DNA of 64,000 nucleotides from Rhizobium phaseoli (GTDB taxonomy: Bacteria > Pseudomonadota > Alphaproteobacteria > Rhizobiales > Rhizobiaceae): contig NZ_WUFT01000003.1 of the NCBI RefSeq assembly GCF_010668805.1, positions 1-64,000 of the forward strand, written 5' to 3'. The stretch's first letter is position 1; each line of letters opens with the position of its first letter. Positions 38,101 through 47,814 of this stretch are shown here, piece by piece. Both the position numbers and the translations under genes were made by a program. A model generated the notes under the pieces. That model ran no database searches, was not told the DNA's origin, and saw only the letters and a program-made list of their open reading frames with translations.

Positions 38101-38579
38101 TGACGCGCAATGTCGATCTTTTAAAGGTCGCAAACGGGCATAGGGTGACGATCGCGGGCCTCGTGCTGGTGCGTCAGCGGCCGGGTTCGGCCAAAGGGGT
38201 GATCTTCATGACGCTTGAGGACGAAACCGGGGTGGCCAATGCGATCGTCTGGAACAAGATATTCGACACATACCGTTCGGTCGTGATGGGCGCCCGGCTG
38301 GTGAAAATCCGCGGCAGGCTGCAAAGCCAGAGCGGGGTGATCCATACCGTCGTCGAGCATATCGAGGACATGACGCCGGCGCTCGGTATCCTGCAACGCG
38401 AGGCCCGGCGTTTCGGCGTCTGCGAGCGGGCAGACGAGGTGCTGAGACCGGGTGTCGATCAGCGGCAGAAAAAGCTCGCGCAGGAGAGAGCGGAGTTGCC
38501 AAAACGGATGGTTGCCACAAGCGATTCCGGCGCAACGGAAACCGCTGAGGTGATGCCGCGCGGACGCAACTTCCACTAA
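35124..38579 (+). CDS. dnaE2: Error-prone DNA polymerase DnaE2
   Basis: A 1151-residue C-family polymerase. An N-terminal PHP domain ([20 protein letters not shown] onward) is followed by the palm with [15 protein letters not shown] carrying catalytic aspartates (about residue 410), a fingers region, and an OB fold near the C terminus ([18 protein letters not shown]). DnaE2 carries out mutagenic translesion synthesis after DNA damage. The start overlaps the imuB stop (ATGA). It is the last gene of the LexA-controlled operon. Confidence 0.95.
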   Translation: MKSGSAFFEIGVRTNFSFLEGASSPEEMVVQAAHLRLGGLGIADRNSVAGVVRAHAQAAQLEERYRNSDAIMAEAEKQGKKETILDPIRVQPGARLVFSDSTPDILAYPRNRRGWANLCRLLSAGNLKEEAVKGSCILTEAELMEWGDEMMLALVPDRTLVDHQEGQSALEDYLERFRKRFRKDFFMALAPAYDGRDRQVFAVLAMLAERNRVPLIATNQPLYHHPERRPLSDVVIAIREHVQIAQAGFLLAPNAERYLKDSREMVRIFRDYPGAIENSQAFFGKLTFSLKELEHNYPPENDPGETPQQTLERLTRAGAAKRYPEGVPPKVATQIDYELKLIGDKNYASYFLTVHRIIQHARYDLKVLCQGRGSAANSVICYCLEITEVDPQKSTLLFDRFISMDRDEPPDIDVDFEHDRREEVIQFIYRTYKREHAGLTAGVTTYRTRSAGREVAKAFGLSEDVQSAISSLVWGWSEDNLSERDAKAAGLDIKDPVTRNVLKYASELLGFPRHLTQHVGGFVITRDRLDEVVPIMKTAMPDRYMIEWDKDDLDNVKILKVDVLALGMLTCLRKGFSLLALHYDVKKTLADLGNREHGDEGRPVYEMMGRADTLGVFQIESRAQMSMLPRLKPKLFYDLVIEVAIVRPGPIQGDMVHPYLKRREQRAKNIPLEYPSKELEAVLERTLGVPLFQEQAMQIAITAAGFKPAEADKLRRAMATFKRTGTIGNFEKRFLEGMTSKGYAPEFAQQCFNQIKGFGEYGFPESHAASFALLVYASSWLKAYYPDVFCAAMLNSQPMGFYAPAQLVRDAREHGVKILPVDINESDWDCDLEEAAFDPDAVDFRHHEMRGIIKARHAVRLGFRQIKGVSDKEMELLVNNRGNGYGSVRDLWLRSGLQKSVIERLADADAFQSLKLSRRDALWAVRALDVKSAAEELPLFEQARHLDLQIEPVTKLPEMLPGEQVIEDYRYLSLSLKAHPVSFLREELRHAGVTRNVDLLKVANGHRVTIAGLVLVRQRPGSAKGVIFMTLEDETGVANAIVWNKIFDTYRSVVMGARLVKIRGRLQSQSGVIHTVVEHIEDMTPALGILQREARRFGVCERADEVLRPGVDQRQKKLAQERAELPKRMVATSDSGATETAEVMPRGRNFH

Positions 38580-38787
38580 AATGCGACGCAACGATCTGGA
38601 TCCGTGCGACCCACCGTCATTCCTCCTGGGTTCATCCCCCTGGAACCGCTGCATAATCTCGGGCGGCAATCCCAGGGCCTCATCCGGACATTGCTGTTCT
38701 CTGAGGTGGGGCTCGAATTTTTTCTTGACAGTCACCATCTTCTTTAGCAGAAAACACGATAGTCAGTGTCATGTTTGGAATGAAGAC

Positions 38788-39099
38788 GTGCTTGTCTGTA
38801 GCTGCAATTATATAACCGACAAGGAAATCCGGGAGGTTATCACCAACCTTCTCGACGAAGACTGTTGGCAGCTTATCGTGCCGGCCAAAGTCTATCACGC
38901 CATGGAAAAACGCGGCCGCTGCTGCGGCTGCTTTCCAAACGTCGTCGACATCATTGTGCAGACAACCGAGGAATATCACGCCCGTCGCCACTCGACGGAG
39001 GCCGAGATATTTGATTTCATGTCCCGCTTGAAACAATTCCACGAGGAAAACAGGAGAGCGGACATTGAAAGGCGACAAAAAGGTCATCGAGCGGCTTAA
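38788..39099 (+). CDS. bfd: Bacterioferritin-associated ferredoxin
   Basis: A 103-residue [2Fe-2S] protein. [15 protein letters not shown] at the start gives the first two cysteines (CxC), and [12 protein letters not shown] about 40 residues on gives the rest. Bfd reduces the ferric core of bacterioferritin to release iron. The start is a GTG; no in-frame ATG is near it. The tail after YHARR is longer and more charged than in E. coli Bfd (64 residues). It overlaps bfr by 35 bases. A CTTGACA sequence about 60 bases upstream could be the -35, but no clear Irr or RirA site was recognised. Confidence 0.88.
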   Translation: MLVCSCNYITDKEIREVITNLLDEDCWQLIVPAKVYHAMEKRGRCCGCFPNVVDIIVQTTEEYHARRHSTEAEIFDFMSRLKQFHEENRRADIERRQKGHRAA

Positions 39100-39550
39100 C
39101 GAGGCGTTGTTCCTCGAGCTCGGGGCGGTCAATCAATATTGGGTTCATTATCGTCTGCTTGAGGACTGGGGCTACACCAAGCTCGCCAAGAAGGAGCGTG
39201 CCGAATCCATCGAAGAGATGCACCATGCCGACCGGCTTGTTGCGCGCATCATTTTTCTTGAAGGCCATCCCAACCTGCAGACCCTTGCCCCTCTGCGCAT
39301 CGGCCAGAACGTCAAGGAAGTGCTGGAAGCCGATCTTGCCGGCGAATATGACGCCCGCGCGGCCTACAAGAAATCACGCGATATCTGTCACGAGGCCGGC
39401 GATTACGTTTCGATGAAGCTCTTCGAAGAGCTGTTGATGGATGAGGAAGGTCATATCGACTTCCTCGAAACGCAGCTCGATCTGCTCGGGAAAATCGGCG
39501 AGAGCAAATACGGCCAGCTCAACGCTGACTCCGCCAACGAAGCCGAATAG
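39065..39550 (+). CDS. bfr: Bacterioferritin
   Basis: A 161-residue four-helix subunit. Ferroxidase residues are present: E in [11 protein letters not shown] and H in [11 protein letters not shown] in GEYDARAAY and E..H in MDEEGHID. The Met of EEMHHAD (residue about 52) is the heme ligand between subunits. It stores iron as a ferric mineral in a 24-mer. The start is TTG behind AGGAGAG, inside bfd. Confidence 0.95.
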   Translation: MKGDKKVIERLNEALFLELGAVNQYWVHYRLLEDWGYTKLAKKERAESIEEMHHADRLVARIIFLEGHPNLQTLAPLRIGQNVKEVLEADLAGEYDARAAYKKSRDICHEAGDYVSMKLFEELLMDEEGHIDFLETQLDLLGKIGESKYGQLNADSANEAE

Positions 39551-39560
39551 CGTTCGAACG

Positions 39561-39613
39561 AATACCGGCTGCCTGGGTGGCCGGTATTGCGCACCTGACA
39601 GTGTCAGGTGCGC
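39561..39613. terminator. Two tandem hairpins between convergent genes
   Basis: AATACCGGC (39561) pairs with GCCGGTATT (39580), then GCGCACCTGAC (39589) pairs with GTCAGGTGCGC (39603). There is no U tract, so factor-independent stopping is unsure; they lie between bfr and rppH. Confidence 0.5.
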
Positions 39614-39638
39614 CACCAGTGCGACCCTCCCGTATCGA

Positions 39639-40172
39639 TCAGTCTTCCGATTGCAGGGCCGCCAGATGTTGGAATTCGACCACCACCTGGTCGTAGACGC
39701 TGCGCTTGAAGGAAACGATCAGTCCCGGCAGTTCCTGCATCGGCTTCCATTCCCAGGAATCGAATTCCGGCTCGTGGCCGCCAGGCGGTGGGTTGATGGC
39801 GATCTCGCTGTCGTCGCCGTCGAAGCGGAAGGCGAACCAGCGCTGCGTCTGGCCGCGGAATTTTCCCCTCAGCCCGATACCGATCAGTGCCGGCGGCAGA
39901 TCATAGTTGATCCAGTCTCTCGCTTCGGCAAGCAAGGTCACCGTCTTGATGCCGGTCTCCTCGTAGAGTTCGCGATAGGCGGCGTCCAATGGATCCTCGC
40001 CCTTATCGATGCCCCCCTGAGGCATCTGCCAGAGCTGCGGCGAGCCGTCATACTCCGAATTGCCGTCGGGAATGCGTCGCCCGGCCCAGACAAGGCCAGC
40101 GCGGTTCAGGATCATCACGCCGACGCAGGGGCGATAGGGCAGATCCTCGGCTTTCACGGTCGCCTGGCTCAT
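39639..40172 (-). CDS. rppH: RNA pyrophosphohydrolase
   Basis: A 177-residue Nudix enzyme. The Nudix box [23 protein letters not shown] is near residues 53-75, preceded by [20 protein letters not shown]. It removes pyrophosphate from the 5' end of mRNA and hydrolyses diadenosine polyphosphates; in Bartonella the homologue is IalA. It lies 37 bases downstream of the YibQ-type gene on the same strand. Confidence 0.93.
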   Translation of the reverse strand: MSQATVKAEDLPYRPCVGVMILNRAGLVWAGRRIPDGNSEYDGSPQLWQMPQGGIDKGEDPLDAAYRELYEETGIKTVTLLAEARDWINYDLPPALIGIGLRGKFRGQTQRWFAFRFDGDDSEIAINPPPGGHEPEFDSWEWKPMQELPGLIVSFKRSVYDQVVVEFQHLAALQSED

Positions 40173-40209
40173 CTTCTTCTCCGTTCAAGAATTTTCTCGG
40201 GGCTTGTTT

Positions 40210-41439
40210 TCAGGGGTTGCGGGGATCGGTGGAAAGGGCGGCGACGCCGACGATCTCGATGCCGCGCATCGCAGCCTCCTCGCTCCATTTGGCGATGGCG
40301 TCAACGCTCTCATCGAAAGCCGAGGCGACGCCGATTGCCTGGCCGTTCTTGCGGGCAATGCGCTCAAGCTCGTCAAGCTTCTTCAGGACGGCGTTGATGT
40401 CGAGCTGGCCATCGAGCTGCAGGTCGGCGAAGGCATAGGGCAGTTCGGTTCCCTTGGCGACCGCCGCCGTCTTCGACTGCGCCGACGTGCCGTCGTCGAG
40501 GAACAGCAGGCCGCGCTTACCGATATCGCGCATGACAGGTTCCATGGCGGTGGAATCGGACAGGAAACGGCCGCCGAGATAATTCATCACCCCGGTATAA
40601 TTGGTGATCTCGCCCATCGCCTTGTGCAGGTTCTCGATATTGCGGGCGGCCGGTTTGGTGGTCAGCAGCGTTTCCGGGCCGGGATCATTCGTCGGGTAAT
40701 CAAACGGCTCGAGCGGTACTTGCAGAAGAATCTCGTGGCCGCCGCGGCGGGCTTCCTGCATCCAGCGCTGCAGGCTGTTGCCGCTCGCGGCAAAGGCGAA
40801 GGTGATTTCTTCAGGCAATTCAGCGATGGCGCGCTGCGTCCCGGTCTGGCTGAGCCCGAGACCGCTGACGACGATGGCGATGCGGACACCGCGCGCGCCG
40901 GACGAAGGACGGGCATATTGATCCATCGGGCGCCGGCCATCAGGGCCGGTGATCGGAAGCCTGCCAAACGGGGTTTCTTCGAGCAGTGCTTCATTCGGCT
41001 GGGCCGCCATGCGCGGATCCTGGCCGATCTGCATGGCATCCACCAGCACCGGCCCGCTGCCATCGCGCGGGCGGGGGCTGAATTTGGTGACGACGGAGCC
41101 GTCGCCGGTGACCATCTGTTCGACAGTGGCGCCTGAGCGCGGTTCGGCGCGGGGCATGCCGTCTGGCGTCTTTGTGGCGGCCGTCGTCGGTGGCTGAGGG
41201 CTATTGGAGGGCGGCGTTGCGGCCTGTTCGGCCGCCGGCGGTTTGGTGCGTTCGAGCCCTTCGCCGCGAAACGCCGTATAGAGGGAAAAGCCGCCTATCG
41301 CGAAAAGACAGAGACTGGCGGCGATACGGCCCAGGCGCAGAACACCCGGGCGCCGGCTGCCGGTTTTGCGATTGCCGCCCAAAGGCGCATGCAGGTCCGT
41401 TCCCAATTTTTCACCCGCTCCAAAATCGGGAAACAGCAC
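40210..41439 (-). CDS. YibQ-type divergent polysaccharide deacetylase
   Basis: A 409-residue protein. A transmembrane segment near residues 32-55 is followed by a Pro/Ala-rich linker (about 65-120) and a DUF610/divergent polysaccharide deacetylase domain from about 180. RIAIVVSGLGLSQTGTQRAI, VPLEPFDYPTNDPG and NYLGGRFLSD are typical. The fold is that of NodB-type deacetylases, but the zinc ligands are changed in this family. Envelope location and neighbours (ctpA, EnvC-like gene) suggest a cell-wall role. Confidence 0.88.
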   Translation of the reverse strand: MLFPDFGAGEKLGTDLHAPLGGNRKTGSRRPGVLRLGRIAASLCLFAIGGFSLYTAFRGEGLERTKPPAAEQAATPPSNSPQPPTTAATKTPDGMPRAEPRSGATVEQMVTGDGSVVTKFSPRPRDGSGPVLVDAMQIGQDPRMAAQPNEALLEETPFGRLPITGPDGRRPMDQYARPSSGARGVRIAIVVSGLGLSQTGTQRAIAELPEEITFAFAASGNSLQRWMQEARRGGHEILLQVPLEPFDYPTNDPGPETLLTTKPAARNIENLHKAMGEITNYTGVMNYLGGRFLSDSTAMEPVMRDIGKRGLLFLDDGTSAQSKTAAVAKGTELPYAFADLQLDGQLDINAVLKKLDELERIARKNGQAIGVASAFDESVDAIAKWSEEAAMRGIEIVGVAALSTDPRNP

Positions 41440-41482
41440 AAAGGGCCAAGGCCGGGCGAGGTGCCCGGCCTTGAGATGATCA

Positions 41483-42805
41483 TTACTTGGCGACGACGGC
41501 CTTATCAGGGTTTGGCGGGAAGGCCGGATCGGTCTTCTTGCCGCGCAGCAGATCGAGCGCGTAGTTCAACTGCACGTCGTCCTTCGGATCCGGCGGCACA
41601 TAGGCAACCGAGCCCGAACCTTCGTCGGTCTCGCTCTGGCCCTTGATATGGCCGCGCAGGCTGGACTCGCCTTCGGTGACCATCTTGCCCTGCAGTTCCT
41701 GCGGCAGCGGCTCCTCGACCTTGATGTCGGGGGTGATGCCGGTGCCCTGGATCGAGCGGCCCGACGGCGTGTAATAGAGCGCCGTGGTCAGGCGCAGCGC
41801 GCCGTTTTCGCCGAGAGGGATGATCGTCTGGACCGAACCCTTGCCGAAAGAGCGCGTGCCGAGAACGGTGGCGCGGCGCAGATCCTGAAGAGCGCCGGCG
41901 ACGATTTCCGATGCGGAAGCCGAACCGCCGTTGATCAGCACGATAACCGGCTTGCCATCCGTCAGGTCGCCCGGACCGGCATTGAAGCGGCGGGTTTCAT
42001 CGGGATTGCGGCCGCGCGTCGACACGACTTCGCCACGCTCCAGCAGGGCATCGGAGACGTTGATCGCCTGGTCGAGCAGGCCGCCCGGGTTGAGGCGCAG
42101 GTCGAGGACATAACCCTTCAGCTTGTCGGCCGGAACGGTATCCTTGATCTTCTTGATCGCCTTTTCCATGTCAGGATAGGTCTTCTCGGTAAACGAGATG
42201 ATGCGGAGATAACCGACATCGTCCTCGACACGCGACTTGACGGCCTGGACGGCGACGACGTCACGCACAATCGTCAGCTCGATCGGCTTGTCGGCGCCCT
42301 TGCGGATCAGCGTCAGCTTGATCGGTGTGTTGACGGCGCCGCGCATCTTTTCGACGGCGTCTTCCAGCTTCAGGCCGCGCACGGATTGGCCATCGATCTC
42401 GGAGATATAGTCACCGGCGAGAACGCCGGCCTTGGCAGCAGGCGTATCGTCGATCGGGGTGATGACCTTGACGAGGTCGTCTTCCATCGTGACTTCGATG
42501 CCGAGGCCTCCGAACTCACCCTTGGTCTGGGTGCGCATGTCTTCGGCGTCCTTGGCATTCATATAGCTCGAATGCGGATCCAGCGAGGAGAGCATGCCGT
42601 TGATGGCGTTCTCGATCAGCTTGTCTTCGGCCGGCGGCGTCACGTATTGGGCGCGCACTCGCTCGAAGACATCGCCAAACACCGAGAGTTCCTTGTACGT
42701 CGAGGATCCGGCCGCTTCTGCCGGCACACCCGCCGAGTAAATGACGCTCATTGCGGTCGCACCCATCAATGCGCCGACCAGAACAAGAGAAGCCCTACGA
42801 ATCAT
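41483..42805 (-). CDS. ctpA: C-terminal processing peptidase (S41)
   Basis: A 440-residue periplasmic protease. A signal/anchor at residues 4-26 is followed by a PDZ domain (about 95-170, with GLGIEV and GVLAGDYISEIDG) and the S41 catalytic domain, where the Ser lies in INGGSASASEIVAGAL and the Lys in RSFGKGSVQT. It trims periplasmic proteins at their C termini and, in relatives, regulates murein hydrolases. It overlaps the EnvC-like gene by 11 bases, so the protease and amidase activator are likely co-expressed. Confidence 0.94.
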   Translation of the reverse strand: MIRRASLVLVGALMGATAMSVIYSAGVPAEAAGSSTYKELSVFGDVFERVRAQYVTPPAEDKLIENAINGMLSSLDPHSSYMNAKDAEDMRTQTKGEFGGLGIEVTMEDDLVKVITPIDDTPAAKAGVLAGDYISEIDGQSVRGLKLEDAVEKMRGAVNTPIKLTLIRKGADKPIELTIVRDVVAVQAVKSRVEDDVGYLRIISFTEKTYPDMEKAIKKIKDTVPADKLKGYVLDLRLNPGGLLDQAINVSDALLERGEVVSTRGRNPDETRRFNAGPGDLTDGKPVIVLINGGSASASEIVAGALQDLRRATVLGTRSFGKGSVQTIIPLGENGALRLTTALYYTPSGRSIQGTGITPDIKVEEPLPQELQGKMVTEGESSLRGHIKGQSETDEGSGSVAYVPPDPKDDVQLNYALDLLRGKKTDPAFPPNPDKAVVAK

Positions 42806-44222
42806 TGCGTGCCTTTCCAGTGTCTTTGGCGGTCCACCATGGTCGGGAATCGACCGGTTTACCGTCCTTTCGAAATTCAATGTAAAGCGTTGGCCGGTCT
42901 GTTGCCAGCGCCAATGCAGTTGCGCTTGCCACTCTTTTCGCACCCATCACGGCGAGCGGCTCGCCGGAGAAAACGAACTTTCCCTGACGGGTATTGATTG
43001 TATCCATTCCCGAGAGAACCAAGTGGTATCCATCGCCGGTGTCGAGGATGATCATCTGGCCGTAACTGCGGAAAGCGCCGGCGAAAACCACCAACCCATC
43101 CGCAGGCGCCGTCACCACCGTCTCCGGATTGGTGGCGACCGTCATTCCCATGGCCTCGTGCCCGGTGCCGTCGGCATCGCCGAACTGGCGCAGGATATCG
43201 CCCGCGACGGGCACCTCCAATTTCGCCTTCAATTCTCCGAAGGGATATGCGGGCGCAATGCGGTTTTTATCGGGCACACCGCTGTCGGCCAAGGCCTTGG
43301 CCTGGGCGCGCTGCTCGTCCGTCATCAGCTTGCGGTTCTCCTCCGCCTGGCGGGCAGCGGCGGCAGCGTCGCGCACCGAAGCGATCTCGGATTCCATCGA
43401 GGCGACAAGGCCTTCCAGGCTGGTAGCCTTGCCCGCCAGCTCCTCGGAGCGTTTTCTCTCGGCGGTGAGTTCGGCGGCATTGCTGCGGCTGAGCTTGTCG
43501 TTTTCGGCAAGCAGCAAGTCCATGCGCCGCTCTTCCTCGATACCGTTCGTCATCGTCGCGGTCAGGCCGGCCTTCTCGGCGGCACTTGCGGTCTGCAATG
43601 CGGCGAGGCTTGCAAGGTCTCCGGCAAGCTTGTCGGTCTCCTTGCGGATGCCGGGCACGACGGCGCCGAGCAGGATGGCGCTGCGCACCGAGGCGAGCGC
43701 GTCATCGGGGGTGACGAGCAAAGCGGGCGGCGGGTTGCGGCCCATACGCTGCAGCGCTGCCAACACCTCGGCCAAAAGGGCGCGGCGCTCGTGCAGCGAG
43801 CGGCGGATGCCATCCTCCTTGACGCCGAGATCGGCAAGCTTTTTCTCGCTTGCGAGGATCTGCTTGTCGAGCGCCTTGCGGCGGGCAGCGGACTCGATCA
43901 GTGCCTGGCGGATGCTTTGCGTGCTCTTTTCCAGATCGGCGATGCTCTGCTTAAGCGCGCTCACCTTGTCCGAGGAGAGGCTGATCGTTTTCGACAGGGT
44001 TTCGAGTTCGGTACGGGTCTGATCCCGTCTGGCGGCCAGTTCGGCGGCCGGATCGGGCGGCGGCTCGGCTGCCGGCCGCGGTGCCGATCGTGCTGCTTCG
44101 GGGGCGGCATCTTGCGCCAGGACGATGAAGGGATTTGCCGATACGGCAATCACCGCCACACCGACCCCGGCCGCGATAGCCGGCAAGATCATGCGGTATC
44201 GCCTGGTTGCTTCTCTCGTCAT
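42795..44222 (-). CDS. EnvC-like murein hydrolase activator
   Basis: A 475-residue protein. A signal/anchor (about 11-35) is followed by a long coiled coil (about 50-320) and a C-terminal LytM/M23 domain (about 345-470). The M23 zinc motifs are lost: GTGHEAMGM stands where HxGxD should be and YHLVLSGM where HxH should be. This is the sign of a non-enzymatic activator, as E. coli EnvC is for AmiA/AmiB at the septum. It is encoded with ctpA. Confidence 0.9.
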   Translation of the reverse strand: MTREATRRYRMILPAIAAGVGVAVIAVSANPFIVLAQDAAPEAARSAPRPAAEPPPDPAAELAARRDQTRTELETLSKTISLSSDKVSALKQSIADLEKSTQSIRQALIESAARRKALDKQILASEKKLADLGVKEDGIRRSLHERRALLAEVLAALQRMGRNPPPALLVTPDDALASVRSAILLGAVVPGIRKETDKLAGDLASLAALQTASAAEKAGLTATMTNGIEEERRMDLLLAENDKLSRSNAAELTAERKRSEELAGKATSLEGLVASMESEIASVRDAAAAARQAEENRKLMTDEQRAQAKALADSGVPDKNRIAPAYPFGELKAKLEVPVAGDILRQFGDADGTGHEAMGMTVATNPETVVTAPADGLVVFAGAFRSYGQMIILDTGDGYHLVLSGMDTINTRQGKFVFSGEPLAVMGAKRVASATALALATDRPTLYIEFRKDGKPVDSRPWWTAKDTGKARNDS

Positions 44223-44355
44223 ACGTGTTGGGGCACTTTCTCAAATCGCGCGCAGACTAAGCTGATTTGGCAAGCTTTGCCAGAAAGTTTGAAGCATAAC
44301 AGCCGGCCGACAGAACACGGCTGCGTGACAATGCGAATTGCCGAGCGGCGGGGAA

Positions 44356-44838
44356 TCAGACGCGGTGATAGGGGTGGCCGGACAGGATGGTCACGGCGCG
44401 ATAAAGCTGTTCGGCGATCAACGTTCGCACGAGTTGATGCGGCCAGGTCATCTTGCCGAGGCAAAGCGTGGCGTCGGCGCGGTCGTAGAGGGATGGATCG
44501 AGGCCGTCGGCGCCGCCGATGGCGATGGTCAGCTCGCGTTTGCCCTGGTCGCGATAGGAGCCGAGCAGGTTTGCGAAGGCTTCGCTGTCAAGCGCCTTGC
44601 CGCGCTCATCGAGAAGGATGAGGATGCTGCCATCGGCAAGCGATTTCACGAGCTGCGCCGCTTCCTCGCGCTTGCGGGTTTCGCCGTTGGAAGCACGGCT
44701 TTCGGCAACTTCGGCAATGCGGGACAGTTCGAGGCCGACGGCAGGGCCGGCCTTGGCGAAACGGTCGAAATAACGGGCCGCAAGATCCTTTTCGGGGCCG
44801 GATTTCAGCCGTCCCACCGTAAAAAGACCAATTCGCAT
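44356..44838 (-). CDS. rlmH: 23S rRNA pseudouridine-1915-N3-methyltransferase
   Basis: A 160-residue SPOUT methyltransferase. LLDERGKALDSEAFA mid-chain, AIGGADGLD with the trefoil-knot SAM site, and LAEQLYRAVTILSGHPYHR-type tail (IAEQLYRAVTILSGHPYHR) are diagnostic. It methylates position 1915 in helix 69 of 23S rRNA in the assembled 70S. It lies downstream of rsfS in the same direction, the usual order. Confidence 0.95.
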   Translation of the reverse strand: MRIGLFTVGRLKSGPEKDLAARYFDRFAKAGPAVGLELSRIAEVAESRASNGETRKREEAAQLVKSLADGSILILLDERGKALDSEAFANLLGSYRDQGKRELTIAIGGADGLDPSLYDRADATLCLGKMTWPHQLVRTLIAEQLYRAVTILSGHPYHRV

Positions 44839-44954
44839 TCATCCGCTCCCGCTGATGCGGCACATCCTGCGCACAAAGCGCCGCCGGCCGGTTTTCATAT
44901 CGTCCGGCCAGCCAATGCCACGTTCAGGCGCCGGATTGAATGCCGGCCGGCCTG

Positions 44955-45398
44955 TCAGTGCCGTGTTTCTTCATCCATATCCGGAGCCGCCCACATCTTT
45001 TCGATGTTGTAGAACTCGCGGATTTCGGGACGGAACACGTGCACGATAATGTCACCGGTGTCGATCAGGACCCAATCGCCGCCTTCCTGGCCTTCGACAC
45101 GGGCCGTACCGAGGCCGTCGTCCTTAAGGTCGGTGAGCAGATGATCCGAGATCGCCATGACATGCCTGCTCGAGCGGCCGGAGACGACGATCATGTAGTC
45201 TCCCAGCGCCGATTTTCCGGCAATGTCGATGGTGACGATATCTTCAGCTTTGGAGTCCTCGAGGCTGGCGAGGACGGTTTCTAGGGCGCGGGCGGCGGCA
45301 TCGGCGCCACGTTCCGCACTCTTCGGGATAACGGCGAACGTTTTTCCCTTGGCGTGTACTGTTGTCAGTGCTTTCCCTTTCCTGGAATGACAAACCAT
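44955..45398 (-). CDS. rsfS: Ribosomal silencing factor RsfS
   Basis: About 147 residues. KAEDIVTIDIAGKSALGDYM and the EGQEGGDWVLIDTGDIIVHVF segment define RsfS (DUF143/YbeB), which binds uL14 and stops subunit joining in stationary phase. The exact start is unclear: ATG at 45398 gives an N-terminal extension of about 30 residues, and an AGGAAAGGG sequence lies inside it without a clear start codon after it. nadD, its usual upstream neighbour, is here 3.9 kb away. Confidence 0.9.
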   Translation of the reverse strand: MVCHSRKGKALTTVHAKGKTFAVIPKSAERGADAAARALETVLASLEDSKAEDIVTIDIAGKSALGDYMIVVSGRSSRHVMAISDHLLTDLKDDGLGTARVEGQEGGDWVLIDTGDIIVHVFRPEIREFYNIEKMWAAPDMDEETRH

Positions 45399-45607
45399 GC
45401 ACAACACGAGATCCGATCGAGACCGGACCATGGTTAAGATAGGCATCAAACCACTAATGTTTCAAGACACGCTAAGATACAGAACGGTCGAAAATCCGAT
45501 CTGGCGTCCGAATTGAAGAATATTGCCGCGCGGGCTGCTTGTGCGGCCGGTGTACAGTTTCCGTACCGCGGCGTAAAGTGCGGCAAATTTCACGATTTTA
45601 CGATTCG

Positions 45608-45985
45608 ATGACCGATCCAGCCGCAAAAACCCTCGTGCCCGTCCTGCGAATCAGCTTCCCGGATGAGGATCGGCTTGGCCATGGGAAGATGGAGCTGCTG
45701 GAGCATATCCGCCAGACCGGATCGATCTCGGCGGCGGGGCGGGCGATGGACATGTCCTATCGGCGGGCATGGCTGCTGGTCAGCGAGATGAACCGGATGT
45801 TCTGCGAGCAGGTGGTGGAGCCGCAGCGCGGCGGGCAGAAGGGCGGTGGCGCGGCGCTGACGCCGTTCGGCGAGGAATTGCTCGAGCGTTTCCGGCGGAT
45901 GGAAGAGACGATGCGCACGAACCTTGCCGACGATCTCGCCTGGCTCGAGGCCAAGCGCAACCTGCAGCAGGGCGAGCGCGGCTGA
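45608..45985 (+). CDS. ModE-like winged-helix regulator, single domain
   Basis: A 125-residue protein. KMELLEHIRQTGSISAAGRA to SYRRAWLLV (about 28-60) is the LysR-like winged helix of ModE. The paired molybdate-binding MOP domains of full ModE are absent. It converges on modC with adjacent stops (45985/45986). A role in controlling modABC is suggested by context; how it would sense molybdate without MOP domains is unclear. Other rhizobia also have short ModE homologues. Confidence 0.85.
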   Translation: MTDPAAKTLVPVLRISFPDEDRLGHGKMELLEHIRQTGSISAAGRAMDMSYRRAWLLVSEMNRMFCEQVVEPQRGGQKGGGAALTPFGEELLERFRRMEETMRTNLADDLAWLEAKRNLQQGERG

Positions 45986-47053
45986 TCAGGCCTCCAGGGC
46001 AACTGTCTTGATGACGGCGAAGACGACCCTTCCCGGTTGGAGATCGAGACGCTCGCAGGAGAGTGTCGTGATGCGGGAAAGAACGATATCGCCGCCGCAA
46101 TCAAGCCGGATTTCCACCGTTCCGTCGTCATCCGACGATATCGCCGCGATCCTGCCTTCGAGGATGTTCAGCGCGCTGAAGCCCTCGGGTCTGGCGGTGG
46201 CCAGCATGACGTCGCGGGACGGAATGCGGATGCGCACCGGTCTGCCCGGCGTAAGAGCCGCACCGGGAATGTGCAGTTGGCCAGATTTCAGGGCGACGGT
46301 CGACAGGCGATGACGCGGATCGAAGCTTTCGACGGTTCCTTCGAGCAGCGCGCCCGCCTCTTTCCGATCGGCCATCGCAGAGGGACGGCTCAATATGTCG
46401 ATGGCGGGGCCCGTCGTTTCCACCTTGCCGTCGCTGAGGACGACGACCTGGTTTGCCAGCCGCGCCACCTCTGAGATTGAATGGCTGACATAGACGATCG
46501 GGATTTCCGTCTCGTCGCGCAATCGCTCCAGATAGGGCAGGATCTCGGCCTTGCGCGCGTCGTCGAGGGCGGCGAGCGGCTCGTCCATGAGAAGCAGGCG
46601 GGGCGCGGAGAGCAGCGCGCGGCCGATGGCGACGCGCTGCTTCTCGCCGCCGGAAAGTTTTGCGGGGCTGCGCTCCAGCAGCGGCTCGATGCCGAGCAGG
46701 TCGACGACGCGATCGAAGCTTTCCCCGCGTGCGGTTTTCGCCGTGAACCAGCGGCCGTAGGAAAGATTGGCGCGGACGCTGAGATGCGGGAAAAGCCGGG
46801 CCTCCTGGAAGACATAGCCGAAGCGGCGGCGGTGTTTCGGGACGAAGATGCCGGATGCGATTTCGGTCAGGGGCTTGCCGTCGAGGACGACGCGGCCTTC
46901 GTCCGGGCGGGCGAGGCCGGCGATGATGCGGATCAAAGAGGTCTTGCCGGAGCCGGAGCGGCCGAACAGCGCGGTGACGCCACGCTCGGAGGTGAAGGCG
47001 GCGTCGAGCAAAAAGCCGCCGAGCTTCTGTTTTGCTTCGACGATCAGCGTCAT
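45986..47053 (-). CDS. modC: Molybdate ABC transporter ATP-binding protein
   Basis: A 355-residue ATPase. Walker [12 protein letters not shown] (about 31-41), signature [16 protein letters not shown], Walker [14 protein letters not shown], and a C-terminal MOP/TOBE domain (about 285-355) that binds oxyanion for feedback. It powers molybdate import through ModB. It overlaps modB by 4 bases. Confidence 0.95.
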   Translation of the reverse strand: MTLIVEAKQKLGGFLLDAAFTSERGVTALFGRSGSGKTSLIRIIAGLARPDEGRVVLDGKPLTEIASGIFVPKHRRRFGYVFQEARLFPHLSVRANLSYGRWFTAKTARGESFDRVVDLLGIEPLLERSPAKLSGGEKQRVAIGRALLSAPRLLLMDEPLAALDDARKAEILPYLERLRDETEIPIVYVSHSISEVARLANQVVVLSDGKVETTGPAIDILSRPSAMADRKEAGALLEGTVESFDPRHRLSTVALKSGQLHIPGAALTPGRPVRIRIPSRDVMLATARPEGFSALNILEGRIAAISSDDDGTVEIRLDCGGDIVLSRITTLSCERLDLQPGRVVFAVIKTVALEA

Positions 47054-47751
47054 TCCGGGTTGATCCTTTGGCCGGCGAGACGCGCGAGGTATTCGGAGGC
47101 GAGCAGCGCGGCCATGGAAATGACGATGGCGACGAGCGTCAGGCGCAGTGCGCCGGCATCGCCGCCCGGCACCTGGGTGAAGGTGTAGATTGCGGCCGAC
47201 AGCGTCTGGGTTTCGCCCGGTATGTTGGAAACGAAAGTGATCGTCGCGCCAAATTCACCCATCGCCTTGGCGAAGGAAAGGATCATGCCGGCGATGATGC
47301 CGGGCAGGGTCAGCGGCAGGGTGATCGTCAAAAACACCCAGGCGGGACCGGCGCCGAGTGTGCCGGCCGCCTCTTCCAGCTTGCGGTCGACCGCCTCGAT
47401 CGACAGGCGGATGCTGCGCACCATCAGCGGAAAGGCCATGACGGCGCAGGCGAGCGCCGCACCCGTCCAGCGGAAGGACAAGGCGATGCCGAAATACTGG
47501 TCGAGCAGGCTGCCGACCGGTCCACGGCGACCGAACAGGATGAGGAGCAGGAAACCGGTGACGACGGGCGGCAGGATCAGCGGCAGGTGAACGATGCCGT
47601 TCAGCACCGACTTGCCCCAGAAGCGGCCGCGGGCAAGCAGCAAGGCGACGAGAATGCCGAAGGGCAGGCTCGCCAGCATGGCGACAAAGGAGACGCGCAG
47701 GCTGAGCAGGATCGCCGTCCATTCCTCGTTGCTCAGGCCGAAGATGTCCAA
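47050..47751 (-). CDS. modB: Molybdate ABC transporter permease
   Basis: About 233 residues with five or six helices. The EAA loop reads [24 protein letters not shown] start ([14 protein letters not shown]) is chosen at 47751 because GGAG lies upstream and homology begins there. A longer ORF running to 47889 crosses the palindromic repeat and is improbable. It overlaps modC. Confidence 0.9.
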   Translation of the reverse strand: MDIFGLSNEEWTAILLSLRVSFVAMLASLPFGILVALLLARGRFWGKSVLNGIVHLPLILPPVVTGFLLLILFGRRGPVGSLLDQYFGIALSFRWTGAALACAVMAFPLMVRSIRLSIEAVDRKLEEAAGTLGAGPAWVFLTITLPLTLPGIIAGMILSFAKAMGEFGATITFVSNIPGETQTLSAAIYTFTQVPGGDAGALRLTLVAIVISMAALLASEYLARLAGQRINPE

Positions 47752-47814
47752 ATGCAGTTGTCTCCAAGATCGAAGGCACGCCGGGGCGAGCCTCAGTTTG
47801 ACGACAAGTCTCTC

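Noticed and set aside
38700-38787. Irr or RirA iron-response site before bfd
   Set aside because: No TGA-N9-TCA or Irr-type palindrome was found by eye, although such control would be expected.
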